From NCBI GenBank assembly GCA_027619375.1, contig JAQCFL010000005.1, positions 1 to 42,964 of the forward strand: 42,964 bases of DNA, written 5' to 3'. Both the position numbers and the translations under genes were made by a program. Of this stretch, positions 15,638 to 25,140 are shown in pieces. Position 1 is the stretch's first letter; each line of letters starts with the position of its first letter. The notes under the pieces are model-generated. The model saw nothing but the letters and a program-made list of their open reading frames with translations, did no database searches and was not told the DNA's origin. This stretch comes from Verrucomicrobiota bacterium (GTDB taxonomy: Bacteria > Verrucomicrobiota > Verrucomicrobiia > Verrucomicrobiales > Akkermansiaceae).

Positions 15638-18600
15638 ATGCGTGAGGAAAAAAAACCTTCATCGATAAATCACCGCCGCGCCGGCTCGCTCCTCCGTTCA
15701 GCACTCAACTATCCTGCCGTCGCAGCGGGACTGGCCCTTGCAGGGATCCTATTTCCCCAGTGCACTTCGGCTTCTCCCTCCGATGATGATCTGCAATTTT
15801 TCGAGACTAAAGTACGCCCCCTTTTAGCCACGAGATGCGTCTCTTGTCATGGAGCCGACAAAAAGGATGCCGGGCTTCGCCTCGATTCTCGCGAAGCGAT
15901 TCTCGAAGGAGGCTCAAAAGGACCCATCGCAACACCGGGGGTGAAGGCGGAATCCAGCCGCCTGATCCAGGCTGTCAGCGGAGGCTTACCCACACCAGCA
16001 CCCTGCAGATTAAAATCCGCGGAGACAGACAGTTTGATCCAGTGGATCAACAGCGGCTTGCCGTGGCCGGACGACTCTCTGGCGATCACCTCAACTGGAA
16101 AAAGTCACTGGGCCTTCCAAGCGATGCACCAGCCCGATCTCCCCACGCCAATTCGTGCCGATTGGATCGCAAATCCTGTGGATGCATTTATCCTGGCGAA
16201 ACTGGAACAAGCGGGATTGCAGCCCTCACCCCAAGCGGATCGCCGCACCCTGCTCCGTCGGGCTTCATTCGCACTTACCGGCCTCCCTCCCACTCCGGAT
16301 GAAGTGACCCGCTTCATCAACGATACGGATCCCCGTGCCTACGAACGACTTGTTGATCGCTTGCTCGACTCCGAACACTACGGCGAACAATGGGCCCGTC
16401 ACTGGCTGGACGTGGCACGTTACTCGGATACAAAGGGCTACATCTATGACCGCGAGGAACGGTTCTGGACTCACGCCTGGGCCTATCGGGACTGGGTCGT
16501 GGAATCGCTGAACAAAGACCTTCCCTATGATCGTTTTCTGTTGCTGCAAATCGCTGCAGACCAGGCGGCGGACAGTGACAAACATGATTTGGCGGCCATG
16601 GGGTTCCTCACCCTGGGACGAAGGTTTCTAGGAGTCACTCATGACATTATCGATGACCGTATTGACGTCCTTACCCGCGGCACGATGGCATTGACCGTCG
16701 CTTGCGCACGCTGTCACGACCACATGTATGATCCCATTCCCACCCAGGATTATTACTCGCTCTACAGCATTTTTGCCAGTTCCGCCGAAAAGCTGGTCGC
16801 CCTGGATGACGAAACCATCGGTGATGAGGTTTTCTGGAAGGAATTACACAAACGCCAGGAAACCCAGCAAAGAAAGAGGGCTGAATATTATAAGAACTCA
16901 TCTGATCGCGCGCGAAAACGAGTCCAGGACTACCTGCACGCACAAACAGAGCTCGAAAAATATCCCGCCGAGGGATTTGACCAGATTTTCTCAAATGAAG
17001 ATCTTCTCCCCTCGGTGGTCAGGGTTTGGGAAACCTATCTTGAACAGGCGGACCTTCGACAGGACCCTATTTTTATTCCATGGCATTCGTTCGCCCGCCT
17101 ATCGGCGGATTCCTTTCCCAAGGAATCAACATCCCTCACTGAAAAACTGAACGCCGATGATCAGGCCACAACAAATCCCATTGTCGCCAAAGCATTCAAG
17201 ACTGCCCCGGCCTCCTTCAACGAAGTCATCGAACGTTATGGAGCCATCTTCACCGAAATAGACGCAAGCTGGAAAACTGCACTGCTGCATGCGACGGAGA
17301 CCAAGATCCCAGCCCCATCGAAACTTGCCGATCCCGCAGCGGAATCCCTGCGTCTCGTGCTCTACGGGCCGGGAGCCCCCTGTGAAGTTCCTGACCTGCC
17401 CATCGTCCACACGGAATCATTTTTTTCCAATGGAGACACAACCGCGCTCTGGAAACTACAGGGCGAAGTGGATCGCTGGATCATACAATCCAAGACTCCC
17501 GCCCGCTTTGCCTTGGCCCTGACGGATCGAACCGATCCTGTCACTTCCCATGTTCTGCTGCGCGGAAATTCACTCAATAAAGGCGAGGAAGCACCCCGCC
17601 GCTTCCTGTCTCTCCTCTCCGGCGACAACCGTGAACCATTTCAAAATGGCAGTGGTCGGCTGGAACTGGCCCAAGCCATCATCGATCCCACCAACCCACT
17701 CACCGCACGGGTATTGGTGAACCGGGTCTGGGCGCATCACTTTGGCAGCGGCCTGGTGAAAACCCCCAGCGATTTTGGCACCCGCGCTGATCCTCCGTCC
17801 CACCCCAAACTTCTCGACTGGTTGGCGACGCGCTTTATCGCCGAGGGTTGGAGCATGAAACAATTACATCGCTTGATCTTGTTGTCCGCGACTTTCAGGC
17901 AGTCCTCCACCGAACCTCATGACGAGGCCACCCAAACCAAGGCCCTCACAACGGACCCTTCGAACCGGCTGCTCTGGAAAATGAACGCACACCGCCTCAG
18001 TTTTGAGGAATTCCGGGATACCATGATGTGCAGCACGAATGAATTGGATCGCCGGATCGGGGGCAAGCCCGTCGACTTTTTCACTCCCCCTTATCCCCAA
18101 CGAAGAACCTTGTATGCCCTGGTGGACCGGGAATTTTTACCCAGCACCCTGCGGATGTTCGACTTTGCCAATCCGGATCTCCATATAGCACGGAGAATCG
18201 AAACGACCGTCCCGCAACAGGCACTGTTTTTCATGAATCATCCCCTGGTTCTGGAACGCGCACGCTCTCTGGCTGCCGACACGAAAGCACAACCGAACCC
18301 GGAAGCACGGGTTCGGGCCATGTTTCAACAAACGCTTCAACGGGATCCTGGCCCACTGGAAATCTCGGAATCACTGACGTTGATCGATGCCGCCATCGAG
18401 TCGACCTCACAAGCGGGAGCCCCGCTCACCGCCCGGGATTGGCAGTACGGTTATGGCACTTTTGATGAGAATGCCGGGCGGGTAGCCGGCTTCACGCCCC
18501 TGCCCCATTTCGATGGCAAAGCCTGGCAGGGTGGCTCAAACTGGCCTGACAAGAAACTTGGCTGGGTTCAACTGACCGCCAGCGGAGGTCATCCCGGCAA

Positions 18601-19018
18601 TGACCGACAGCATGCGGCAATCCGACGCTGGACGGCCCCTCGTTCGATGATCATCGAAATTCGCTCGAAACTGATCCACGAATCAGCTGAAGGTGACGGA
18701 GTGAGGGCCTTTGTCGTCAACTCGCGAGGCGGAAAATTGCTATCCACTGCAATCCATCATAAATCCGAAGACATGAACGTAAAGGCCTTCACGGTCGAAC
18801 AGGGAGAGACCATCGATTTTGTGACCGATATCGACAAGGTCCTCAATAGTGACCAGTATTCATGGGACGTGTCGCTTGCCGAAAGGGAAGACGGTGAAGA
18901 TTCAGCCACCTGGAATTCGAACGCTGATTTCCCACATGAAATCGTGAACCACCTCACTGCCTGGGAGCAACTGGCCCAAGCGCTGCTCTGCTCCAACGAG
19001 TTTCTCTTTATCGATTGA
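15638..19018 (+). CDS. Planctomycete cytochrome c + DUF1549 + DUF1553 protein
   Basis: A 1126-residue secreted multidomain protein. After a signal segment (residues 20-46) comes a PSCyt1-type cytochrome c with the haem motif CVSCH at 67-71 and the usual FFETKVRPLLATRC start. DUF1549 follows (NPVDAFILAKLEQAGL, EQWARHWLDVARYSD, CARCHDHMYDPIPTQDYYSL). DUF1553 starts near residue 670 (NPLTARVLVNRVWAHHFGSG) and its last block (ALLCSNEFLFID) closes the protein. About 160 residues (roughly 925-1090, FDENAGRVAGFTPLPHFDG to QYSWDVSLAERE) are inserted before that block and look like a beta-sandwich, perhaps ligand-binding. It is followed 26 bp later by a DUF1501 gene. Likely periplasmic redox or carbohydrate role; chemistry unknown. 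Confidence 0.88.
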   Translation: MREEKKPSSINHRRAGSLLRSALNYPAVAAGLALAGILFPQCTSASPSDDDLQFFETKVRPLLATRCVSCHGADKKDAGLRLDSREAILEGGSKGPIATPGVKAESSRLIQAVSGGLPTPAPCRLKSAETDSLIQWINSGLPWPDDSLAITSTGKSHWAFQAMHQPDLPTPIRADWIANPVDAFILAKLEQAGLQPSPQADRRTLLRRASFALTGLPPTPDEVTRFINDTDPRAYERLVDRLLDSEHYGEQWARHWLDVARYSDTKGYIYDREERFWTHAWAYRDWVVESLNKDLPYDRFLLLQIAADQAADSDKHDLAAMGFLTLGRRFLGVTHDIIDDRIDVLTRGTMALTVACARCHDHMYDPIPTQDYYSLYSIFASSAEKLVALDDETIGDEVFWKELHKRQETQQRKRAEYYKNSSDRARKRVQDYLHAQTELEKYPAEGFDQIFSNEDLLPSVVRVWETYLEQADLRQDPIFIPWHSFARLSADSFPKESTSLTEKLNADDQATTNPIVAKAFKTAPASFNEVIERYGAIFTEIDASWKTALLHATETKIPAPSKLADPAAESLRLVLYGPGAPCEVPDLPIVHTESFFSNGDTTALWKLQGEVDRWIIQSKTPARFALALTDRTDPVTSHVLLRGNSLNKGEEAPRRFLSLLSGDNREPFQNGSGRLELAQAIIDPTNPLTARVLVNRVWAHHFGSGLVKTPSDFGTRADPPSHPKLLDWLATRFIAEGWSMKQLHRLILLSATFRQSSTEPHDEATQTKALTTDPSNRLLWKMNAHRLSFEEFRDTMMCSTNELDRRIGGKPVDFFTPPYPQRRTLYALVDREFLPSTLRMFDFANPDLHIARRIETTVPQQALFFMNHPLVLERARSLAADTKAQPNPEARVRAMFQQTLQRDPGPLEISESLTLIDAAIESTSQAGAPLTARDWQYGYGTFDENAGRVAGFTPLPHFDGKAWQGGSNWPDKKLGWVQLTASGGHPGNDRQHAAIRRWTAPRSMIIEIRSKLIHESAEGDGVRAFVVNSRGGKLLSTAIHHKSEDMNVKAFTVEQGETIDFVTDIDKVLNSDQYSWDVSLAEREDGEDSATWNSNADFPHEIVNHLTAWEQLAQALLCSNEFLFID

Positions 19019-19044
19019 ATGAATCCCCCATCCCCCAATAGCAG

Positions 19045-20469
19045 ATGAATCCACAAGCGGATTTCCTGAAAACGCTCAGCCGTCGCTCATTACTCCAACG
19101 CTCCGCACTCGGACTGGGCGCCCTTGGACTTTCCGACCTGTTGCGCGGCAACGAACTGCTCTCGGGGGCCGTGAAGCCTGAGGCAGACCCCCTTGCCGCT
19201 CACGCTTCCCATTTCGCACCTCGTGCCAAACGGGTGATTCACTTTTTCCTGAACGGCGGCCCCTCCCACATAGACACCTTTGATCCCAAGCCCGCACTGG
19301 CTGCATACGCCGGAAAACCTCTTGATCAAAACTTTACCACCGAGCGGAAAACCGGAGCAGCCTTCCCCTCGCCCTTCACCTTTGATCGTTACGGGGAGTC
19401 CGGCCTGGAAATCAGCGAACTGTTTTCCAAAACCGCCCAACATGCCGATGATATCGCGGTAATCCGCTCGATGTATGCCCAGGTTCCAAATCACGAACCA
19501 TCGCTCATGCTCATGAATTGTGGGGACTCCGTGCAGTCCCGCCCAAGCATGGGCGCATGGACCACCTATGGTCTTGGATCCGAAAATGACAACCTGCCGG
19601 GATTCATCGCAATGTGTCCGGACGGATTGCCCATCAAAGGCAACGAAAACTGGCAATCCGCCTTCCTGCCGGGTTCCCATCAAGGCACCTACATCGACTC
19701 AAAACAGAAGGAAATCAGTCGCCTGATTGAAAACATTGACCACCCGCAACTTGCCGACCGCGATCAAAGGCGCCAACTCAACCTGCTGGCACAATGGAAC
19801 GCCCGCCACAAGGCCACTCGTCTTGATGATCGCCTGAACGCGCGCATTCAATCCTATGAACTGGCCTATCGCATGCAGGCGGAAGCCAGCGACGCCTTCG
19901 ACATTTCAAGGGAGCCCAAACACATTCGTGAAGCCTATGGCGACGGAGTTCATGGCCGTCAGACCCTCATGGCAAGACGCCTGCTCGAACGTGGTGTGCG
20001 CTACGTGCAACTCTGGCATGGCAAAGGTCAGCCCTGGGACAATCATGAAAATATCGAACCCACCCACCGCAAACTGGCGGCTGAGATCGATCAACCCATC
20101 GCCGCACTTCTGACCGACCTGAAGCAACGCGGCATGCTGGAGGACACCCTGGTCCTCTGGGGAGGGGAATTCGGGCGCACCCCGACCGTCGAACTCGCCG
20201 GGGGCAAATCAAAACTGGGCCGGGATCACAATCATTACGGTTTCAGTGTCTGGATGGCGGGTGGTGGAATCAAAGGCGGAACCGCATACGGCGCCACAGA
20301 CGAATTTGGATTCAAGGCAGTCGAAAACCCGGTCAGCGTGCACGACCTGCACGCCACCATGCTCCACCTCCTCGGCCTGGATCACGAACGCCTGACTTAT
20401 CGCTACGCCGGCCGTGATTTTCGATTAACCGATGTCCACGGCAAGGTCATCCGCGACATTATTGCTTAG
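19045..20469 (+). CDS. DUF1501 protein
   Basis: A 474-residue protein. The N-terminus (LSRRSLLQRSALGLGALGLSDLL) is a Tat-like export signal. DUF1501 landmarks: RVIHFFLNGGPSHIDTFDPKP, MYAQVPNHEPSLMLMNCGD, RRLLERGVRYVQLWHGKGQPWDNHENI, GGEFGRTP and LDHERLTYRYAGRDFRLTDV. It is paired with the upstream cytochrome/DUF1549/DUF1553 gene, like the pair at 7375-11354 but clearly diverged from it, so these are two independent units rather than a recent duplication. The 3' end overlaps the stop of a convergent small gene. Confidence 0.88.
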   Translation: MNPQADFLKTLSRRSLLQRSALGLGALGLSDLLRGNELLSGAVKPEADPLAAHASHFAPRAKRVIHFFLNGGPSHIDTFDPKPALAAYAGKPLDQNFTTERKTGAAFPSPFTFDRYGESGLEISELFSKTAQHADDIAVIRSMYAQVPNHEPSLMLMNCGDSVQSRPSMGAWTTYGLGSENDNLPGFIAMCPDGLPIKGNENWQSAFLPGSHQGTYIDSKQKEISRLIENIDHPQLADRDQRRQLNLLAQWNARHKATRLDDRLNARIQSYELAYRMQAEASDAFDISREPKHIREAYGDGVHGRQTLMARRLLERGVRYVQLWHGKGQPWDNHENIEPTHRKLAAEIDQPIAALLTDLKQRGMLEDTLVLWGGEFGRTPTVELAGGKSKLGRDHNHYGFSVWMAGGGIKGGTAYGATDEFGFKAVENPVSVHDLHATMLHLLGLDHERLTYRYAGRDFRLTDVHGKVIRDIIA

Positions 20470-20717
20470 GGCGGTTCTCCCAAGTTGGCAGTGATTTCCG
20501 AGAGCAAAGCGTTTGAGTTGCCGTAGGAGGCGCGGAGGTGGATGTATTGCTCCGGGCTGCCCCCGGTCAGCCGACACTCCAGATGGTAGCCTTTGCGGCC
20601 TTGCAGGGTCTGCATGAAGGTGGGCTCGGGAAGGGAGAAACAGGCGAAGCTGTTCCCGTCCTCCGGATCCAACTCTCCCCCGAGCCCCCGCCAAACGAGC
20701 AACATATCCGCTCTCAA
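20466..20717 (-). CDS. Small hypothetical protein convergent with the DUF1501 gene
   Basis: An ORF of 83 residues from a TTG (20717), or 79 from the ATG at 20705. A strong purine tract, GGGGGGAGGAG, lies just upstream, close for the TTG and somewhat far for the ATG. The composition is that of a real soluble protein ([45 protein letters not shown]). I do not recognise a family; it might be a truncated remnant or a small stand-alone factor. It is divergent from hsdM, with about 105 bp between, which must hold both promoters. Its stop overlaps that of the convergent DUF1501 gene. Confidence 0.45.
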   Translation of the reverse strand: MRADMLLVWRGLGGELDPEDGNSFACFSLPEPTFMQTLQGRKGYHLECRLTGGSPEQYIHLRASYGNSNALLSEITANLGEPP

Positions 20718-20822
20718 AATCTCCTCCCCCCGCCAATGTCCGAGGCCCGGGCCGAAAATGCTGCCGATTCACCTTCCCGACTGACCGGGAGTGCCCCTAC
20801 CATATCTCCGCACCTCCAATAC

Positions 20823-22565
20823 ATGGCCGATCCCAACCTTTCCTCCTTCATCTGGTCCGTCGCCGACCTCCTGCGCGGCGACTACAAGCAATCCGACTAC
20901 GGCAAGGTCATCCTGCCCTTCACCGTCCTGCGCCGCCTGGACTGTGTCCTGTAGCCCACCAAGGAGGCCGTCCTCAAGGAGCAGGAGAAGCGCGAGGCCG
21001 CCGGACTAAACCCCGAGCCCTTCCTTCTCAAGAAATCGGGCCAGTTCTTCTACAACACCTCGCCGCTCGACCTGAAAAAGCTCATGGGCGATCAGGACAA
21101 CATCGGCGAGAACCTGCGCTCCTACATGCAAGCGTTCTCGCCCGCCGTGCGCGACATCTTCGAGAGCTTCGACTTCCACACCCAGATCGACCGGCTCGAC
21201 AAGGCCGGGCTGCTCTACCTCATCACCGAGAAATTCGCCAACATCGACCTCCACCCCGAGGCCGTCAGCAACGCCGAGATGGGCACCGTCTTCGAGGAAC
21301 TCATCCGCAAGTTCGCCGAGCTGTCCAACGAGACTGCAGGGGAGCACTTCACCCCCCGCGAGGTCATTCGGCTCATGGTCAACCTCCTCTTCATTGAGGA
21401 CGACGAAGCCCTCACCAAGCCCGGCGTGGTGCGCTCGCTCTACGACCCCACCGCAGGCACCGGCGGCATGTTGAGCGTCGGCGGCGAGCACCTCGCTGAG
21501 ATCAACCCCGACGCCCGGCTCGTCATGTATGGGCAGGAGCTGAACGCCGAGTCCTACGCCATCTGCAAGGCCGACATGCTCATCAAGGGGCAGGACATCG
21601 CCAACATCATCCTCGGCAACACCCTCTCCGCCGACGGCCTGATCGGGAAGCTCTTCGACTACATGCTCTCCAATCCGCCCTTCGGCGTTGAGTGGAAGAA
21701 GATCCAGGCCATCATCAGCAAGGAATACAAGGAGCAGGGCTTCAATGGCCGCTTCGGCCCCGGCCTGCCCCGTGTCAGCGACGGCTCGCTGCTCTTCCTG
21801 CTCCACCTCATCTCCAAGATGCGCCCCGCCAAGGACGGCGGCAGCCGCTTCGGCATCGTGCTCAACGGCTCCCCGCTCTTCACCGGCGGCGCGGGCTCGG
21901 GCGAGAGCGAGATCCGCCGCTACGTGCTGGAGAACGACCTCGTCGAGGCCATCATCGGCCTGCCCACCGACATGTTCTACAACACCGGCATCAGCACCTA
22001 CGTCTGGATCGTCAGCAACAGGAAGCCCAAGGCCCGCCGGGGCAAGGTGCAGCTCATCGACGCCAGCAGCTTCTGGCAAAAGATGCGCAAGAGCCTCGGC
22101 AGCAAACGCAAGGAACTCAGCCCCGAGCACATCGAAGACATCACCCGGCTCTTCGGCGAGTTCGAGGAAAGCACCCGCAAGGGCGTGCCCATCAGCCGCA
22201 TCTTCAAGAACGCGGACTTCGGCTACCGCACCATCACCGTCGAGCGCCCGCAACGGGATGCCAAGGGCAAGATCGTGGTCAGTGCGAAGGGAAAAGCCAA
22301 AGGCAAACCCGTCCCCGACAGCAGCCTGCGCGACACCGAGAACGTGCCCCTGAGCGAGGACGTGCAGACCTACTTCGAGCGCGAGGTCCTGCCCCACGCG
22401 CCCGATGCGTGGATCGACGAGACCAAGACCAGGGTCGGCTACGAGATCCCCTTCAACCGCCACTTCTACGTCTTCAAGCCACCGCGCCCGCTGGCCGAGA
22501 TCGACGCCGACCTCAAGGCCTGCACCGACCGCATCCTCACCATGATCGAAGGCCTGTCGCAATGA
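20823..22565 (+). pseudogene. hsdM: Type I R-M modification subunit HsdM, amber-interrupted
   Basis: Reading from the ATG at 20823 gives 43 codons of a clear HsdM N-terminus ([35 protein letters not shown]), then TAG at 20952-20954. The same frame continues without a gap as PTKEAVLKEQEKREAAG and on to the end at 22565. The expected residue at the stop is Glu or similar (GAG to TAG is one change). The N6-adenine methyltransferase motifs are intact: DPTAGTGG near residue 208 and NPPF near 284. Reinitiation at the ATG at 21084 would give 493 residues lacking much of the N-terminal helical domain. The next gene overlaps its TGA by 4 bases. Confidence 0.85.
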
Positions 22566-23818
22566 GCGAGGAACTCGCCATCTCCCGCGACCTGCTCGTG
22601 GACATCAAGAACCGCGTCCGGCAGGCGCAGCAGCGCGCCGCTCTTTCGGCCAACGCCGAGATGATTCGGATGTATTGGGACATCGGCTGCCTGATCGCCG
22701 CCAGGCAAAAGGAGGAAGGCTGGGGCGCGGGCGTGATTCCACGGCTCGCGACAGCGCTGAAAAACGAGCTGCCGGAGGAGAAGGGATTTTCCGTTCGGAA
22801 TATCGAGCGAATGATCCAATTCTCCCAAGAATATCCTGAGTCCGCTCCAATTGCGGCACAAGCTGCGCCGCAATTACAACATACTGATTCACAGTCACTT
22901 ATAAAATCGGCGCAGCCTGTGCCGGAAACGGGCACACCCGACCCGGTTCCAATTGTGCAGCAGCCTGTTGCACAATTACAACCCCCTGAAAATGAGATGG
23001 TTGAGAAAGTGCCACCGCCTGTGGGACTTTTAAGAGCCCCTTTCGCTCATCCTCTGGTGCAACGATCCGTCGCGCATATTCCGTGGGGCCACAACATCGT
23101 CTTGATGCAAAAAATCAAGCACCTTCCCACCCGCCTCTGGTACGCCCTCCAAGTAGTCGAACAGGGCTGGAGCCGCGCCGATCTCACGATCCAAATCAAA
23201 AACCGCGCCCACGAGCGCGCCGGAACCGCCATTACCAATTTCGATCGCGTCTTACCCGACACCCACGCCAGCATCGCCCAAGGTCTCCTCAAAGATCCCT
23301 ACCTCTTCGACTTCCTCACCTTGGAGGAGCCGTTTCACGAGCGCGAGCTGGAAACCGGGCTGCTGACCCACATCCAGAAATTCCTCCTCGAACTCGGTCG
23401 CGGCTTCGCCTTCGTCGGCCGCCAGTACCGGCTCGATGTCAGCGACCGCGAGTTCTACCTCGACCTCCTCTTCTACCACCTCCACCTGCGCTGCTTCGTC
23501 GTCGTCGATTTAAAGAAGGGCGACTTCAAACCCGAGTTCGCGGGCAAAATGAATTTCTACTGCTCCGCCGTCGACGACCTCCTGCGCCACGACGGCGATG
23601 CCCCGACGGTCGGCCTCATCCTCTGCCAGACCAAAGACCGCATCCTCGCCGAATACACCCTGCGCGACATCCACAAACCCATCGGCATCGCCGACTACGA
23701 AATCACCCGCGCCCTTCCCGCCGAACTCGCCTCCAGCCTGCCCAGCATCGAAACCCTCGAAGCGGAGCTGTCCGCCGACCTCGCGGGCGACGATGACAAG
23801 GAAGGAGGCGAGGCGTGA
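22562..23818 (+). CDS. YhcG/DUF1016 family PDDEXK nuclease inside the type I operon
   Basis: A 418-residue protein; the start overlaps the hsdM stop (ATGA). Residues 1-95 match the DUF1016 N-terminal domain (NAEMIRMYWDIGCLIAARQK, GFSVRNIERMIQFSQEYP). Residues 157-410 match the C-terminal nuclease domain: FLTLEEPFHERELETGLLTH, the catalytic region FVGRQYRLDVSDREFYLDLLFY, and VVVDLKKGDFKPEFAGKMNFY, giving E/D-x(n)-D-x(n)-DLK. Between the domains, residues 96-156 are a Gln/Pro/Val-rich linker encoded by an array of palindromic DNA units (22849-23031). YhcG proteins are common passengers in type I loci and are thought to act in defence or repair; that role here is inference. Confidence 0.87.
   Translation: MSEELAISRDLLVDIKNRVRQAQQRAALSANAEMIRMYWDIGCLIAARQKEEGWGAGVIPRLATALKNELPEEKGFSVRNIERMIQFSQEYPESAPIAAQAAPQLQHTDSQSLIKSAQPVPETGTPDPVPIVQQPVAQLQPPENEMVEKVPPPVGLLRAPFAHPLVQRSVAHIPWGHNIVLMQKIKHLPTRLWYALQVVEQGWSRADLTIQIKNRAHERAGTAITNFDRVLPDTHASIAQGLLKDPYLFDFLTLEEPFHERELETGLLTHIQKFLLELGRGFAFVGRQYRLDVSDREFYLDLLFYHLHLRCFVVVDLKKGDFKPEFAGKMNFYCSAVDDLLRHDGDAPTVGLILCQTKDRILAEYTLRDIHKPIGIADYEITRALPAELASSLPSIETLEAELSADLAGDDDKEGGEA
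22849..23031. repeat. In-frame array of seven dyad-symmetric units, about 27 bp each
   Basis: Symmetry centres fall at 22862, 22889, 22916, 22937, 22964, 22991 and 23018 (spacing 27, 27, 21, 27, 27, 27). Units 1 and 5 are perfect 9-9-9 stem-loops (AATTGCGGC/GCCGCAATT and AATTGTGCA/TGCACAATT); unit 4 pairs 8 of 9 (GGAAACGGG/CCCGGTTCC); unit 7 pairs 7 plus one G-T (GAAAGTGCC/GGGACTTTT minus one mismatch); units 2, 3 and 6 keep 4-5 pairs (ACTG/CAGT, CGGC/GCCG, CAACC/GGTTG). Loops of units 1, 3, 5 and 7 are ACAAGCTGC, GCAGCCTGT, GCAGCCTGT and ACCGCCTGT. All units share one codon phase. Confidence 0.85.
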
Positions 23819-25140
23819 GCTTCCCGCGCTACCCGAAATACAAGGACAGCGGCGTCGAGTGGCTGGGGGAGGTGCCGGTACATTGGGAGACAAAGCGCAT
23901 CGGCTACTACTTTTCGGAGCGGTGCGAAAAGGTCAGCGATAAGGATTATCGGGCGCTGTCCGTGACGATGGGCGGAATTGTCCCTCAGATCGATACCGCT
24001 GCAAAATCGGACGACAGCGACAACAGGAAGCGAGTTTGCCAAGGGGACTTCGTGATCAATAGCCGATCTGACCGCAAGGGTTCGTCCGGCGTGTCTGACC
24101 TTGAAGGCTCAGTGTCGTTGATTTCTATTGTCCTCCGCCCTCACGATGCCAGTGCCGTCCACATGCCGTTCGTGCATCACCTTTTGCGCTCCCAACTTTT
24201 TCAGGAGGAGTTTTATCGCAACGGCAAGGGGATCGTGGCCGATCTTTGGAGCACCAACTATTCGTCGATGCGGAACATCTTACTGGCCGTGCCTGATCCC
24301 CCCGAACAAAGCGCCATCGCCGCCTTCCTCGACCGGGAGACGGCGAAGATCGATGGGCTGGTGGCGGAGCAGCGGCGGCTGATGGAACTGCTGAAAGAAA
24401 AACGGCAGGCCGTCATCTCCCACGCCGTCACCAAAGGCCTCAACCCCGACGCCCCCATGAAGCCTTCCGGCATCGAATGGCTCGGCGACGTGCCGGAGCA
24501 TTGGCGAGCAGGAAAATGCGGTTTTTACCTCACGGTGCTTTCTGGCTTTGCTTTTCCTTCAGTAGGCTTCACGCAGGACGAGAACGACACCAAGTTATTG
24601 CGCGGTATCAATGTTGGAGTGTCGAAGCTCCGATGGAGCGAGACAGTTTATTGGCGACGCTCCGAGGGCGACGGGCTGGACTGCTACGAGATGAAAGCGG
24701 GGGATTTGGTGATTGGCATGGATCGCCCGCTTATCGGGGGCGGTGTCCGCGTTGCGATGATCTCGGAAGATGATCTACCTTGCCTCCTTCTTCAGCGCGT
24801 AGCGTCGTTGACGCCTGCCGAGCTGCTCAGCTCACACTATCTGCTCCGTTTGCTTTCGTCCGAAATGTTCCAGGCGCACTTTCTTCCCGATACGACTGGC
24901 GTAAGCGTCCCCCACATCAGCCCGACGCAAATCGGCGACTTCGTGATTCCGATTCCTCCCCGCGAAGAGCAGGATGTGATTACCGATTACCTTGCTGCTG
25001 AAATTGGAAAGCTCGCCACACTCACCGCCGAAACCCAACGCGCCATCGACCTGCTCCAAGAACGCCGCACCGCGCTGATCTCCGCCGCCGTCACCGGCCA
25101 GATCGACGTGCGGCAACTCGCCACCGGGGACGCCGCATGA
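23815..25140 (+). CDS. hsdS: Type I R-M specificity subunit HsdS
   Basis: A 441-residue protein with a GTG start overlapping the yhcG stop (GTGA). It has the two-fold layout of HsdS: each half opens with SGxEWLGxVPxHW (residues 12-24 and about 219-231), has a variable target-recognition domain, then a helical spacer (AIAAFLDRETAKIDGLVAEQ, LLKEKRQAVISHAVTKG in the first half; VITDYLAAEIGKLATLTAET, LLQERRTALISAAVTGQID in the second). It selects the bipartite DNA site for HsdM and HsdR. Both halves look complete, so the sequence target should be normal if the methylase is functional. The next start overlaps its stop. Confidence 0.92.
   Translation: MSFPRYPKYKDSGVEWLGEVPVHWETKRIGYYFSERCEKVSDKDYRALSVTMGGIVPQIDTAAKSDDSDNRKRVCQGDFVINSRSDRKGSSGVSDLEGSVSLISIVLRPHDASAVHMPFVHHLLRSQLFQEEFYRNGKGIVADLWSTNYSSMRNILLAVPDPPEQSAIAAFLDRETAKIDGLVAEQRRLMELLKEKRQAVISHAVTKGLNPDAPMKPSGIEWLGDVPEHWRAGKCGFYLTVLSGFAFPSVGFTQDENDTKLLRGINVGVSKLRWSETVYWRRSEGDGLDCYEMKAGDLVIGMDRPLIGGGVRVAMISEDDLPCLLLQRVASLTPAELLSSHYLLRLLSSEMFQAHFLPDTTGVSVPHISPTQIGDFVIPIPPREEQDVITDYLAAEIGKLATLTAETQRAIDLLQERRTALISAAVTGQIDVRQLATGDAA

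Noticed and set aside
20952-20954. TAG in hsdM as a recoded amino acid (pyrrolysine)
   Set aside because: HsdM has no such residue at this place and no other in-frame TAG was noticed; a point mutation or error is simpler.
21006-22562. 518-codon open frame antisense to hsdM
   Set aside because: It is the mirror of a GC-rich coding strand, full of Val/Gly/Asp/Leu runs, with no motif; the + strand frame has clear methylase motifs.
22849-23031. CRISPR-like array in yhcG
   Set aside because: Units are contiguous palindromes without constant repeats or unique spacers, and they are translated in frame.
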